A DNA stretch of 64,000 nucleotides from Patagioenas fasciata (lineage: Eukaryota > Chordata > Aves > Columbiformes > Columbidae), in the NCBI RefSeq assembly GCF_037038585.1, contig NC_092526.1, positions 39,567,501-39,631,500 of the forward strand, written 5' to 3'. Position 1 is the stretch's first letter, and the number at the start of each line of letters is the position of its first letter. Shown here one piece after another: positions 27,469-41,326 of this stretch. The position numbers and the translations under genes were made by a program. The notes under the pieces are model-generated. The model worked only from the letters and a program-made list of their open reading frames with translations, was not told the origin of the DNA and searched no databases.

Positions 27469-27965
27469 CAGGGGTGTCAAGCTCATTGTCACCAGGGCGA
27501 CATCAGCTTCACGGTTGCCTTCAAAGGGCCAAATGTAATTTTAGGACTGTATAAAGGTAACTACTTCAGAGTGGAAGAGGTCAGTGAGCTACAGAACTGC
27601 ACCACGCAGGGTGGCATTTGCCAAGGAAAGCGCAGGTTGACTTTGAAAGCATCTCGACACATTTAACCAAGTTGACAGGACAGGAGAAAAGAACAAGAAA
27701 ACAAACTCAAGGCAAATGGCATTTGATCTGGAAATTATTAATATTTGAGACAATAAAGACAGACCCCCTGAATACTATTTGCATAGAATCCCTCCCCAGA
27801 GCCAAACCACGCTTTAAAGCACTTCATCTCGAAAGAGTACTGCGAATTGAAACAGAACTGCTACCAGGACTAGAGGGTTGTGGTGCCAGAAGATGTCAGA
27901 TTGAACACGAAACAGAATTTTCGTTCTTTTGTATACTCCATAAATATTAACAACTTGACACCCCA
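27469..27965. mobile_element. hAT-like (Charlie-type) non-autonomous DNA transposon
   Basis: The left end CAGGGGTGTCAAGCTCATT resembles hAT/Charlie terminal inverted repeats. The right end CTTGACACCCC (27954-27964) is its inverted counterpart over 11 bases (GGGGTGTCAAG). The left flank GTCTAGAG fits the hAT target consensus nTCTAGAn, but the right flank does not match it well, so the duplication is eroded or the right boundary is off. The inner segment near 27481-27570 (GGGCGACATCAGC, CAAAGGGCCAAATGTAA, GTATAAAGGTAACTACT) matches an old hAT repeat family as I remember it. No transposase ORF is present. Confidence 0.6.
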
Positions 27966-30900
27966 TAATGAAAGCAAAATGCACTTAAGCACGTGCGAAA
28001 AAACCAAACTAGCCAACCATTCTTCTTTTAGGACTGCAGCTAGAAATCAGTTTTAGAGGTCAGAGTTTTCCAGAATTACTGTAGGCTGGGATTAACTCCA
28101 TGGTCATTGTGAGTGCACAAGAGGAGGATTTGGCCTTGCATGGTGCAAGAGGATTGCAACCTCCATAAAACAGCAACCCCAGCCTTCCAGCCCTTCCAGC
28201 TGGATGGAAGCAGCTGCAAATCCTGAAGTCAGCCAAGGGAAGAACTTCCACCCTCTAAGACATGCAATAAAAAAAAAGTACTAACTGTAAGGGGGGGCGG
28301 GAAATGGACTATTTGGGTTTGACTTAGAATATCCACCAATCATGGGATAGTCCAAATTCCGTGTTTTGCTCCAAGCATCTTTCAACAAAGCTTTTCTATA
28401 TACCCCTTGGAGAGAGCTGGAGAGGGCGGGAAACTGCCTCTGTGCACAGAAAGCAGTGGGGAATAAAAATACAGATATATTTGTTTCAATTATTCCCCCA
28501 CCCTGCAGACCAGCAAGGGTTTTTGCACACACTATCAGCAAATAAGCATTTATAAACACTTATGTTATTGCCAAACAGAGTGGGCTTCCATTCTAGTACT
28601 GAGAAGGACAAAGTTGCTAAAATATAGCTCTGTAGTACCTTGCTACTCCTCTTAAAAAGAAATTTAAAAAGAAGAAACACTGACCTTACCCATACCATCA
28701 AACACAGCCCCCAGGAGCACCTTTTGACCAAGTCCCAGACCCTCCTGAAGGGAACCCAACCCTGCCTGGAAAGTCCTGCCACCTCCTACTGAGACAAATT
28801 GTACTTCTGTGTACTGGTAAATACAAACTGTGGGTGTACCTCCCCCAAGGGAGGGCTAGAGCTCCACAATGCTCCTAATCTCTAAATTGTTGAGGTAATT
28901 TCATTTGACTTTGATGATAGATCAGGAATGTATTTTGCAGAATCATTTACTGATTGCCCATTTCGTTCCTTTTGAAGTATTCTCAGAAAGGGGAGGAAAG
29001 GACAGGGACATTTTGTTCTATATCGTCTTTACCTGCAACCATTAAGATATTTGGCTTTAGGTCTTGTTCAAATTTCTTCTCCCAGCAAAGGAGGGTAATT
29101 ACTTTCTGTCTCTCTCTTTCTCCACCTCTTGCTGCCCACCACTGCCCTTCCTGCTCCTCCAGCAGCTGCTTTAGGAGGATGTGCAGGAGCAGCTGCTGTA
29201 GGAGCATCCAGGGGACCCATGACCCCTGACAGAACTAACTCTCACCAATGCTTCTGGAAGAGGCAAACAAACCACCTCTTGCACCATCACCCTTTCAAAA
29301 CTCCTGCCACAACAACGCTCTGAGCTCCCCCAGTTGCCTGGGCAACATACTTCCATACTGACCAATTCCAGAAAGCGCTTCTACATTTAAGACTCAAAAA
29401 AACCCCAAGAAGAGCAACAAAAAGACAGAAAAAGAGCTGTAGAGTATTTTGCCACAGTTGTGCAGGTACTTTACTGGCCAGCCAGTGACACGTTCAGGTT
29501 AGGAGCTTCTACCTTAACTCCAGCCAATGGAGCCCAGCAGCCTGTCCTACCCAGCAGGTGCTGTTACCAGGGCTCAGGATGGCTTGATGTAACTTTTATA
29601 TAAAAGTACATAAGAACGATATAAACACATTTTATATAAGAGATAAATGCACGTGGTTTTAAATTAGCTCGTTCCACAAACATAGGCTATTGAACTGCCC
29701 CGCATGCACATGGGGAAGGCAGCAATGGCCAGGTGTACGTGCAGGAGTGTGTGTCGTGAAAAGGGGACCTGCATCGATAGGGAACCCGTAAACACTCAGT
29801 GCCTGGGCTTTGAGCTGCAGCAAAAGCCACAGGGGGAATCTCCTCAGGCTGGTGTGTAATGCTCTACAGTTTAATGATATCTATCCTTGTATCATTAAAT
29901 CTGCTCTCTGCTTAGCCGCAGATACTAGCTTAGCGCTCCCTTGGAAAACCTGTGGTGTTACATACCCAAGTATTTGAAATTCAATAGAAGTCACACAGGG
30001 CCCAGCTCAGGAGCACATTCTCAATTTCTGTGCATCTTCACCTTATGCATGTGCTTAAAATGACTGAATACCACTGGACTGCATTATGAGTGTCACCAAA
30101 AATGATGCGTTAAATATGCTTCCCCTGAACCAGCCTCAGACAATTCCAGCTTTTTACCAGAGGAAATTTGAGTAAATCAAATTTTTTAAAGTTATGAAAC
30201 CTTTTAAATAGACATTCAGTCAAATTATTCTATTGAACCTTTTGATATGTACTAAAACCACATTTTTAAAAAAAAATACAATTTGGTAATTTAATTTAAA
30301 CCATCCATGAAAACAAAGGATTTAACTGCAGTGCAGTTAATGATTCCAATAAAAAAAACAACCAAACAACCCTAGCTGTTTACATGTTTGACACAGAGAC
30401 TTTTCCTGGCCCCTTTTAGCTGTCCATACAATACATTGTTAAGTTAACACTTAATAACATCAGATTAATATATAACAGAGAGAGGCTGTATTGCAGTCTC
30501 ATTTGCTCTATTTAGCAAGTTCTATTAAATTCTGTTTTTCTCTCTTGGAAGATCATAAATATACCAGTGTTCACCTCTGAGAATGAAAGTCTAAAGTGCA
30601 ACTTAATACGGGCAAATCATTTTGCAAGTAATTTGTGATCCTTGATTCGAAATCCCATTAAAAGTACCTATTCTGCTAAATGGGGGATGTGAGGCCAGCT
30701 GGAGCACGAAGCAGAAGAGTGTGTTGTCCACTTCCCCCTCTCCAAGGCTGTGAACCCAACTGAGGGCAGGCTGGTCCCACACAAACACCTCTGGCTGTGA
30801 ACTCCTTGGCTTCCTGAGGAATACTGCTGTGCTGGCTGGCACTTTGTGGAATCTGCCCCTTGCCAGCTTGTGGATGTTAGAAAACTCCTGGACCAAGAAG

Positions 30901-32559
30901 CACTCTGACATACTGAAACTGCTAGGAGTTGCTAAGGGCTAGAGCCCACACGTGCCAGACAACAGGTAACTCTGACATGGACAAACATAATAACAACTGC
31001 CCCCCTCTCCACATGCGAAATAGGCAGCAATAAATTCCAAAACACAGGCTGAAGCAGGGATTTTGGAAAAGATTTGTAAAGGAGACGATGGCTCCGGCTT
31101 CTGGGGATGCACAAGGACCCTCCACACAGGAGGGAGGGACTTGGCTTTGCAACAGAACTGTCTTTGCTCACCAGCAGCCCAAAGGCCTGTGCAGGGAGCC
31201 AAGCACCCAGTGGGAGCATTTCCAGAGGGACCTGGGGGTGTCTGTGCTGGAGGGAACACAGGAGTCCATCACCACCACACACAGAGCTGGACCGTGTCAA
31301 CAAGTCAGGCTGTAGGTGGGACCTCACCAAACTCTCCATTGTTTGCTACTATCCTTTTAACCATCTCCTCAGGCTATGTTGACTTTTCACATCCCCTCCC
31401 GGAACCTGAAAGGCCATTGGAGATTAACATTGCCACAGCTGCACTAAGGGCTACTGCACTGCAGATGTGTGCTCAGCCACCAGGTGCACCCAGAAATCCC
31501 AGCACAGCCCATTGGGACCACCCTGCTCTGAGCAAGCGGAGATGCTCCTGGTTCAGTGGGAGATTTCTGCTGGAGTTACTTGGAAATAGCTACAAATTTA
31601 GGTTCCCAGCTTTATAGTGGTCCACAGGGTAAGCGTATTTATTGCTTTAGTACAGTCTAAACACTAGTTCTCCTGATGACTTGCTGGTGTGACTTAAGAG
31701 TTAAAGCTCATGTTATAGGAACAGGAAAATGAAATCCCCTAACAAACAAGTGTAGGAGGAAAAAATACGTTCTGGCTAGAACTTCAGCACAGATACAGTT
31801 ATCTTCTTAATACCTGGAGATACACCTTCAAATATATGAAAGAACTATAAAAAAAGCTACAAATATGCCTATGTCTGAGTAGCAGTGAGACAGCAGAACT
31901 CCTGCAAGTGCACTTCTGACAGTCCTGACCAACATTCAGTGTTTGAAGGGGTGAGCATCTCTGTCAGCATCCAGACTCTTCCACAGGACTTGTTATTGCA
32001 AAGCACCTAGTGCCTCAGATCTGTACCTGACCTCCCACAGAACATAGGTACTCTCAGGCACAAAGTTTAGTTCAGGTTTAGCTCTAACATGTATGCATTT
32101 TTGCCAGTTGTTCAAGGTATAACGTAATAAATTATAGCAATTTGGCAGCAATTGAGCACGCATTTTTACACTATTATAATAAACACAAATTAAGAGATAA
32201 TTTCTAGACACATCTTTTCTTTCTAAAACACAAACATATTTGTGATATGTTCTGTGAATTGATACAGTTGCAACACTATCAGACCTCTCCTGCCTCATAC
32301 TGAGGTTCACCCAGAACAACCTGAAACTTTGCTGCAACAGAGCATGGGAAGCCTCCACACACTTTAATTCCAGGTGCCTATACTACAAATACCAAGTACA
32401 ACTGAGCATCTATCGATGTACAGCTACCCAAACACAGGAATACATTTTTAGGCCAGATTTTCCACCATCTCAAAGGATCTGTTTGCCCAGAGATACCCCA
32501 GTGTCCCCAGATGAAGTTTAAGCATTCCTCTCCCTATAGTTAATTCCACTTCCCTATAC
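27966..32559. other. intergenic unique sequence, transposon-poor
   Basis: No young transposon is seen. A 184-codon ORF at 31063-31617 shares its span with other-frame and opposite-strand ORFs and has no domain, so it is not called. A local direct repeat lies at 29155-29210. Confidence 0.55.
29155..29210. repeat. imperfect direct repeat, CAGCTGCT-rich
   Basis: CAGCAGCTGCTTTAGGAGGA is followed by GGAGCAGCTGCTGTAGGAGC, two imperfect copies about 27 bases apart with E-box-like CAGCTG in each. It may be a chance local duplication. Confidence 0.55.
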
Positions 32560-32990
32560 ACATTGCACTTACACCAAGATCCAGCTCTCCAGAATCTATT
32601 AAGCACAGCACATAATTTAACAGGGATGTTGTAGATTTAATAAGACACTGATTACGCACAATTGCAGAAGACATCCAACTATAATATTGATATGGGGTGG
32701 ATCACAGGCCTGCAAAGTTGCAGAGACATTCCATAATCAATTGGCATTTAACATTACAGCTTGCTGGCCTACAGGATCTCTGTCAAATGCATAATTGGGA
32801 GCTTTAATTAAAGGACTACCCACAGCTTTGTAAGGAGCTAAAGACCAAAAGCCTGCAACAACTGAGAAGAGATGCTTTTTGTCACATTCTGATTACCTTC
32901 AGCTACACTACGAGCAGCAGTCACGTGCTAATTATAGGTCTCTTGTAACAGCACACTGGGCAGTTTTCCAGGCTGGTATCTCCACTGCAA
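32560..32990. promoter_or_regulatory. candidate conserved non-coding element
   Basis: This AT-rich single-copy block is dense in TAAT/ATTA cores, including GCTTTAATTAAAGGACTACC (32800-32819), AATTGGCATTTAACATTAC and CACGTGCTAATTATAGG. It has no ORF and no repeat. The texture fits a deeply conserved homeodomain-responsive enhancer, but conservation was not checked. Confidence 0.3.
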
Positions 32991-35900
32991 CCACAGCCAA
33001 ACTGCAGCTTCTTGGACTCTGACTGTTAACTTTGTCCCCGCACCTCACCCTCAGGAACTATAATATTTTATATTTCAGGCACTTAATAATGGATAATGTA
33101 TAATGTATTATGGATACATTGATGAAGTTGCTGTTCCTCCCAGATGCCCATATTGAGGCACCACACCCAGAGCACATCTTGTCTTGCATAGGCAAACAGA
33201 CCTAGTTCCAGTGTCTAGGTACCCAGTAAGGTCATATAAAAGAAGGAAGGTAGAGATTTATCCTTTAAGAGATTGATGGATTTTTCCCTCTCTCTGCACT
33301 GACTCTTCTCCCTGTTTATTTCTCTAAGGCTAGAAATGCAGTGTCCTGCCAAGGACAAACACTGTTCAGTCTGCTCTCCTGCACAGCCCTGTCAATTAAT
33401 TAGCAGTTGCACTACAGTATGGGTGATGGGAGGGGATGTTTTACGGTTGTGCCGGGGAAACACGGGCTGCAGTACACTCACTGGTGAGTGGCACACGGAA
33501 TACCCCATAGCAGCAGAAGGACAGGGGACAAGGTGCACTATTCAAGCTGAGCCCTGCTCAGGGAAAAGCGGAACACACTTCTCGCCATGGCATCTTCAGA
33601 AAGGTGGCAAGATGGGGCAGCGCCAGGCATCTGGCACTGCCCTTTCCTCAGTTCTAATACGGCAGCATTGCCAGCGCTGGGCACAAAAGATGGTTTGGTG
33701 AGGCCAGAAAGCTTCCTGTGTTTCGCAAGTTAGCTTGATTTCATGCAAGGGAAGTCTCTTCTAAAGGCTGTTGAGCCTCCAGACCTAACACAAAGTAATG
33801 GCTCTCAGGCACTCTATTGCTCTCTGTCACCCCAAAACACGTCTATCTTTTGCTAACAGTAATAATTCATCAAGTTTAGAGACATGTTTGCAGTTTACTG
33901 TATCACCATAAAAGCTAAAGGTGTTATTTGCCACAGACTCGGAAGGTGTCTCTGAAAGCATTTTTGTTCAGTTCCCTTTCCAGAGAGCAGAAATCCTGAG
34001 TTCTCCGCATTTGGCACTGTGTAATGTATCAGAGAAAGAGACACCAAATCATAACGTACAAACCAATGAGTATACATTTATTTACCAGTGGAAATTACAT
34101 ATTAACAGCTGTTAATACACAAGCATAGCTGAATAGCTAATTCTGCAGCTTCTCTGTCTTTTGATTTTCAGCTCGGTCCATATCACCTTAGGCACTTGTG
34201 CGCCGCTTCTGAAAGGATCTGCAAAAGATCCTCTCAGAAAAGTAAAACGTCAAATTTCAGTCGGGATCCACAGCTCTCCAGAAAAAGAAGAAAAGCCACT
34301 TATCCATATTAATAAAGAAGAGAGACGAGTGTTTGTAACCAGGGCTCATATTTCATATCACTATGTATGCTAAACCTACCGTTTATAGCACAGATGTACC
34401 TAGAGCCTTTAATTCTGACCACTGCACAATTTAAGGCACATGACTTTAGATTTTAAGCGGTTGTAGAACAAAGTTAATCTCACTCTGGAGCTAAAATATT
34501 AATATAAGCAAGACTCTTTCATATCAGAAATCCTTCACATGTTTGTTATTACATGAATCCTCCAGAATATTTTCTAGCAGAAATACTTGGCACAGTAAAA
34601 AAGTTCCAATGTATTCGTTCAGTTATAAAAAGACAAATCAAGCTAAGATCGCAAGGCTAGTGATACAGTCATATCCCTGAATATAACCCGAGACTCAGAC
34701 AAACCAGTAGTGGGAGGACCATATATACTTAGCGACTAGGCTGTCAGCGTGAAAACCTCAAGTGGGTTGTAAGTGTAGGGTTGACTGGCTTTGGGTTTTT
34801 TTATATTTGCTGATTCAGCTCTGACGATCAGGGATGTTGCTCAATTTCACTAAGCAGATTAAATCAACTGATTTCATATTTATTTCAGTTTTGTTTGCTT
34901 TAGCTCAATCCATTTGGCTGATAACTAAGCCTGGCAAGAAGCACTGGCATTTTCTTTAATGATCATCTTCTCCAAATACGATCACACTCATTTTCAACAC
35001 CCTTGAAAACAGACATGCACAAAACCAGACACAGACTAAAAAGACCCCAACTACATCCCTTAAAAGTTAGAAATACTCTGTATGCCATGCAAAGCCAGCA
35101 CTAAAGGCACTTGGTCCACAGGAGAGACTTTTATGCTAGTGTCAATAGCCAAATGCACTTCCAAACAGACAAATAATTTGGGGGTTTGGAAGGTTTTGTT
35201 GAATGTCCATTAATGACAAAACAATTCACCCCATGTTTTCCTTTAAACCTGGTTGTATGCCATATGTTGACCTTGCTCACAGTTACTGGTCACTATTGAT
35301 CAGAAACAGCTCCTTTTTTCCTTTTCTTCAGAAAACCTGACCCTTAAGTGGATTTAGTGACATTTTCAGAATGCCAGTTCAATAAACTAGGGATCAGATT
35401 TTATTTTTTTAAAGGTCTAATGCTGTTTTGAAATTTCATAAGCAGTCAAAAGGGACATCACTTTTCTAGCATATGTTCCTAACCATAAGTGGTGGGAATT
35501 TCAAAGCACACTCAGCATTGGTCTCTTTTCCCACTGAATAAACAGTCAGACTTTTATTGACCCTAACAGGAACTGCATTTGGTAAGTATTGTGAAAGCCT
35601 CACTCAAAGTAGAGCAATTAAGCAGTCAGATGAAAGCAGCAGAGTCTCCTGAATTTCAGGACTCTTCACCTTGCTTCTCTTTCCCCATTTTTGACCAGCA
35701 TTGCCTGAGCTTCTCAGACAGAATCCACCTCTTGCACAGCAAGCAGGTATAGTCAGGGACTACACAAGTCAGAGCTCTCCTGCTTTCTGAAGGCGCTCTC
35801 ACCTTCCTACACAGTATGAAATAATAATAATAAAAAGACACTGTTTTGGTAGAGACAAAATGGTTGTTCAAATAGTTCCGCTAATTTCACAAAGATGCAT

Positions 35901-38467
35901 GATAATGTTTCACATATGGCTCCTTGTCTTTTAATAACAAGAAATTGAACACACATTTCAAGACACAAGTTTTGTTGATATGTTGCTGATAGTCCAGAGT
36001 AACTGTTTGCCTTGTGGTTTTAATTATTCTAAAGACAGCCCAGGGATCATTTACCCAGAGCTAATGGGTTTATGGGCTCTTTAAGAAGCATGATAAGCCC
36101 ACAGATGTGGCAGCAAATGGCACAGGGTCAGTGCTACCATGGGGGCCTCTATTCTGGAGGGTGAGAAGGTGGTAGGGGAGCAGACTCATAATTATCACAA
36201 GGCCGTTAGGATAGTTGTGCTCTGTGTAAACATCCCCTTGTTCTCTGGAGGGGACTCTGATCTGGAAAGCACAGTCCACAGCCCCAAGAGCCAGTTCCTG
36301 GCTTCACAGCAGCATTCCCAAGGACAGGGCTGGACCACTCATGCCTTGAGGGTCAGTCTCCTGTTCCTCCTGCAGCAAAAAGGCCTGGCACTTATCCCCA
36401 GCAGTCACCCCACATGCACTAGCCTGTCTCCAAACAGCTAAAATACCCCAGAAGACCACAGCTGTTGTGCTGTCCCCATGCGGTGCCTGCCTTGCCAACA
36501 CCTCACACCAGTCCTGGGCCTGTCTGAGCTGGGATGGAAGCAGAGCAGCTGGAAAAGGACAGGTTGCAGCTAGCTACACCAGGTAAAATGACAACACTTC
36601 GGCTGTGAAAATATGTTGCTGTTGCCATTAAGTCTTGTGCCAGGAACCTGACCAAGACGGTGACAATGCTGTGCCATTAACTGCCTTGGGGGTGTGGGGA
36701 AAAGTGCCTGTAGCTCATGCGTTTATGAAGAGGGAACATACCTGGGCCCCTGTGGGGCAAGAGGGACCACCCCTCCCATGACTGCAGCTTCCCAGTCACA
36801 GTGCCTTTACCTGGATAACAAACTGGAAGGATTTTTAAATTACGTCAGGGTATTTTAGGCCCAACTTTCACTTAACACTGATCTAGCACAAAGCCACTAT
36901 TCCTGGATCACACCAGTAAAAGGTGGGTAGGAATCTGGCTCCTATATAGGCTGTGTTACACAATATTGAGCATCATTTATAACACTACCTGTTTTCATTC
37001 TAAAAAACAATTTATATTTTAGGGATTAAACATAACCAAACCTATTGTATAAGCCCTGGAAACATCTTGAACGCAGAAGATTATTTTATCCAGAACATGA
37101 AAAGTATAGGCAGAGAACACAGGAAGCTCTAGGAGGCAAAAGCCAACAGTATCTTGGGTTTCAGAGTTAACAACACATTTCAGGTGCCTGAAAATGCAAC
37201 AGGTTGATTCCCCCTCCACCAGGAGAAAGTAGGAGGCCAGCAGCTTCACAAACACCAACACAACTGCCCCTCCTGCCAGGGGTAGGAGGAGAACCAGGCT
37301 CCCAGCTGAAAAGAAATCCTTGCAGTCTACGTAGACCTTAAGAAAGTGATCAGATCTGCCACATTAGAAATTTCTCCTTCTTTGCAAGAGACCCTATCAA
37401 TTTTGCAGAGGTTTTCAGCCCATTATCACATTACAGGTAGGCAGTTGTCATAAAGCATTAGATCTAAGCGAGGCTGACAGCATAACTGCGGGCTAGCTCC
37501 AGGCTTGGCAGTCTGTGCAGCACCTGCAGGCGCAGGACCAGAGCTGCTCCATCAAGAGACAGGCTGGCGTAATCTGCTGTGAATCACTTTGAATTGCTGC
37601 CCTTAATTGACAGTGCACTCAAGACCTGGCCTGCTATGTAGACAAAAGCGTCCAAGTCCTAGCACACACAGAGTCCTGCCAGGAACCTGCTTGCCCTCAG
37701 ATGATCAACAGCTTGAGACCTACCTTTTATTTTGCTCTGCTCCATCGCTACCGCAGGCTCACCATCATCACAAGAATAAGCAAGAACAACGTTTCTCATG
37801 AGAATTAAGTTTCTGGCAAGGTGGGGGAAGGCACATCAACATCCTGCTACGCTGAGGAAAGGCAGAGGGCACACACGTACCTGACATAGGGTCACAAAAG
37901 CCCAGACCCTGATATCCCAATCAGTATCAAAGCGCCCAAGGCTCTCAGGGCTGATGGCAACTGCTTCCCTCTCTGGGAATACCAGCATTCTGATAAATCA
38001 TTCAGGCTTCACAGCAACTTTCCTTATAGGGAACGTTAGGGAAAATACATTCGGACAGTACAGAAAGCAGAAGACAGAAATCATGATTGTAATCCTTGCA
38101 CTTGAGCATGAGCCTAATCCCGCTCCCTCCAAGCCAGCAAGCATCTGCTAGAGATTTAAAGAGGCAGCTGCGGAAGCTGCCTTGGCCAGGTGAGAAGGAT
38201 TCCTCTTTTCCTACTGCTGTCTCAAGTCACCTCCCGAGGAAACTTTCACTTCCTCATGTCTCAAGCTAAACTGTAAGGCAGGCACCTCCTTTGGCTTCAA
38301 GGTTTGTTGTTCTCATTGATATCAGAATTTTAACAGACTTTTAGAACCAAATTGTTATTTATGCTGTGCTGGAAGCATCAAGAAACTGAAACTGAAAGTG
38401 CTCAAATGCCTAGCCCCTGTGCTGCCAATATAGGATGGAGAGAGGCCAGAATACAAAGGGGAATGTC

Positions 38468-38483
38468 TTTTTTTTTTTTTTTT
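38468..38483. repeat. poly-T tract (16 bases)
   Basis: A homopolymer run followed by AATTAAAG. No recognisable associated element. Confidence 0.75.
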
Positions 38484-41304
38484 AATTAAAGTTCCAAAAC
38501 CATTTGCTTAAGAGATTAGGGGGCAACATTGCTGGGGAGCATGGAGAGGGGTGCGTTCTGGCTGTTGAGCCAAGCCCATTCTCTGCTACAGATGCAGTTG
38601 TCTGCTTCCTGGTGAGAAGCCAGCTGAAAGAAAAGCCATAAAGAGATCCCATGGCCAAAGGGGCAGTTTCGGTGACCAGCCAAACCCTTCTCCTCACTCT
38701 TTTAAAGTCTGCAGGGCCCAGACTACAGCACCTGACCAGAGCGAGAACAGCTTGCTCAGAGCCACAGAACCTACCCAGGGCTGGATGCTGCATCCTGCAC
38801 CAGCTCTGCCTCCCTCAGCATCCCCCAGGACCAGCCCAATCTCTTTGGGATTTGTTCAGCCCCGCACACTCATTTCAAGGGCTGATTTGCAAGAAGGACC
38901 ACCAGCAACCAACGTCAGATCTGGTTTAGGACTTGGTTTGAAGGCATTTAGATAGAAGAATAATTGCACGGGGATGTGGTTTACTCTGGAGAAATAAAGG
39001 CTGTGTTTAAATGTCTGAAATTCCTGGTGACTCTAATAATTGCAACCTCCACCCCAATAAAATGCACAAATAATGTTATTGAAACTTTTCCCATCAAAAG
39101 GTATTATTTTTGGTTTAAAACAGATGCAGTAGTCAGTATTTAAAAGGAAGACGTCTGGGCGGGCTTACCTCTATTTCAAGGGAAAACTACTGGAACGTTG
39201 GTTTAGTCTTTCTGTGTTTTTATAGCCACCTTATTACAACATTATAACCTTCACACAGTTCCTCTGTTGCTTTTGCGAACCAACTGGAGAGCAGCTCTAC
39301 AATCACGCACTGAAGAGGTTTTATGACGTTAAGGTGTGTTTAAGAGCTGACCTGGTAAGCCACCACGTCCCTGGAGAAGCACTATCTCCACAGTAGCTGA
39401 GTGCCCTCAGTACCATCCTGCGTCAGCCCGACGGGCCCCAGCACTGCTCCAGGCATGGCTATTGCACCAGTCTAGCAGGCATCAAATTAACTCCGGAATT
39501 TAAGAGCGCCCTGCCAATTTTGACTTGGAGGATGACAGGGCTACATGACAATGGCTTGTAGGTTCAAGATGATACTTTCAGCAGCATCTTGATGCATCCA
39601 GGCACCTACTAGTAAGTCTGAGAAGGTATAAGCTGGTAAAGTGCCCACCTGCAGCTTTAAGTGCTTAAATATCAAGTGCCTGCATCTCTTCTGAAAAGAG
39701 AGCTCAGGATCCCCAGCACTCGTGGAATTTTGCCTTGAGCTCTCTGTTGACCTGCATTGCTCACATGAGCAAAGTCAGATGCATCTCAAAGAAGCTGGCA
39801 GAAATTGGGCCAGCGTTCCATGATTCATGTGCCTATAGGATTAGCTATAATTAGCATCTTCAAGTAAGACAATAACTGTATCATTCTCTTGCACTCCACG
39901 GATGCAGCATCAGCACATATGGAAGACATTTATTACTATAAATATTCGGGCACTTGATAGTTATCCAAAAATATAAAATAAGGTTAATCATTCTATCCTA
40001 TAATCTCTGGCAAGAGATTTGAACTCAGGTTTTTCTGGCTCAGCTTAAGGTTTTACATATATGATCGCTTTTGCCAGCTGGCAGCACTAAAAATCTTAGG
40101 CTGAAGTAGTTCTCCAGTAGCCAAATCAGTAATGTTACAAAGCTTAGCTTTTTGCAAGCCGTATACTACCTAAAGATATCTCACTGTTGCGTACATCTAC
40201 AAAAGTTTATGTAGGACAGGTAGAAGAATTACTTTTCTTTTCAGAGTTAATCATTAACATCTCTTAGGAAAATAAACAATTGTGGCTATTGTCTTATTTC
40301 CAAAGGTTGCCCTAGGGCAGATTAAATACTGATTGCATTTGCCCCATAATACAAGGGCAGCTATACCGTCCCCGCAGGCATATGTGTAAAATTGTTTCCA
40401 AAAATATGCTGGAAGAAGAAATCTCTAAAGAATGCACAACTACCCATCAGAGTAAAGGCATGGGAGAATAAGCTAACAAACTTCACTTTCAAAAAACTAC
40501 TCGGCTACATCAGCACCAGCAGTTATTCAGCTCCCAGTAACACATCACACCATCCTGGACTCATCAAGTCTCCACAAATGCAATAAAATTCAATGGCCAT
40601 TTTACAGTCTCCTATTAGGTGTCATAAAAACCACAAGACCCATGTATTCCTCCCCAGCCCTGCTCTTCAAGGGAAACTACTGGGGTTTCAGTGCACACAG
40701 GTCCATGATCCGTGAAGTTCCAGCAAATACAGGCCCACCCTCGGTTCCTGGACCTCTCCCAGCCCACCTGCACCATCACCCACTGTGTACAGAACAGAGA
40801 CACTTCAGAGGCCTGGCCACAGCTCCTGAGCCCAGTCCCACCTCTACATAAAGGGGACAGGACTGCTGCTTTCACGGGACACAGAGTCAGAGCCAAAACA
40901 AGCGCTGCTGGACCCATGCCAGCCCAACACAGAAGCAGGCCGGGCACCCCGCAGCGAGCTGCTGGAGCTGGGAAGCTGGCATGGAGCCATCCCAGGGCTC
41001 CACAGGACCCGCACGCAGCCCAAGCCTCCAGCAGGAGCCAAGCTGGCTCTTTGCAGAGGCTCTGGGACACATCTGCGCCACAGCCTTCAGCGGATCCCAA
41101 AGTGGACGCATCACCTGGGTTATTGCATCACCCATCAGCTTATGGCCAGCTGACAGGAAACAGAAAAGCTGGTGGGATCTTGTTACAAAGGGAGATTACA
41201 AAAGAGGAGGGCAACTAGTAGCTGAACACAGTGACGCTGGTGTTTGTCTGGGATGGGAGTTCCTCCAGTCACATGTAGTTGCTCAAATGTTCATCTTCAA
41301 AACA

Positions 41305-41326
41305 TTTTTTTTTTTTTTTTTTTTTT
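41305..41326. repeat. poly-T tract (22 bases)
   Basis: A homopolymer run. No retroposed body could be recognised on the 3' (right) side, where a poly-A tail on the minus strand would place it. Confidence 0.8.

Noticed and set aside
31063-31617. 184-codon ORF
   Set aside because: No domain or repeat match. Other frames and the opposite strand are also open over the same bases.
40615-41218. Overlapping ORFs of 161 and 168 codons in a GC-richer patch
   Set aside because: No known motif. Several frames are open on both strands, typical of chance in GC-rich DNA.
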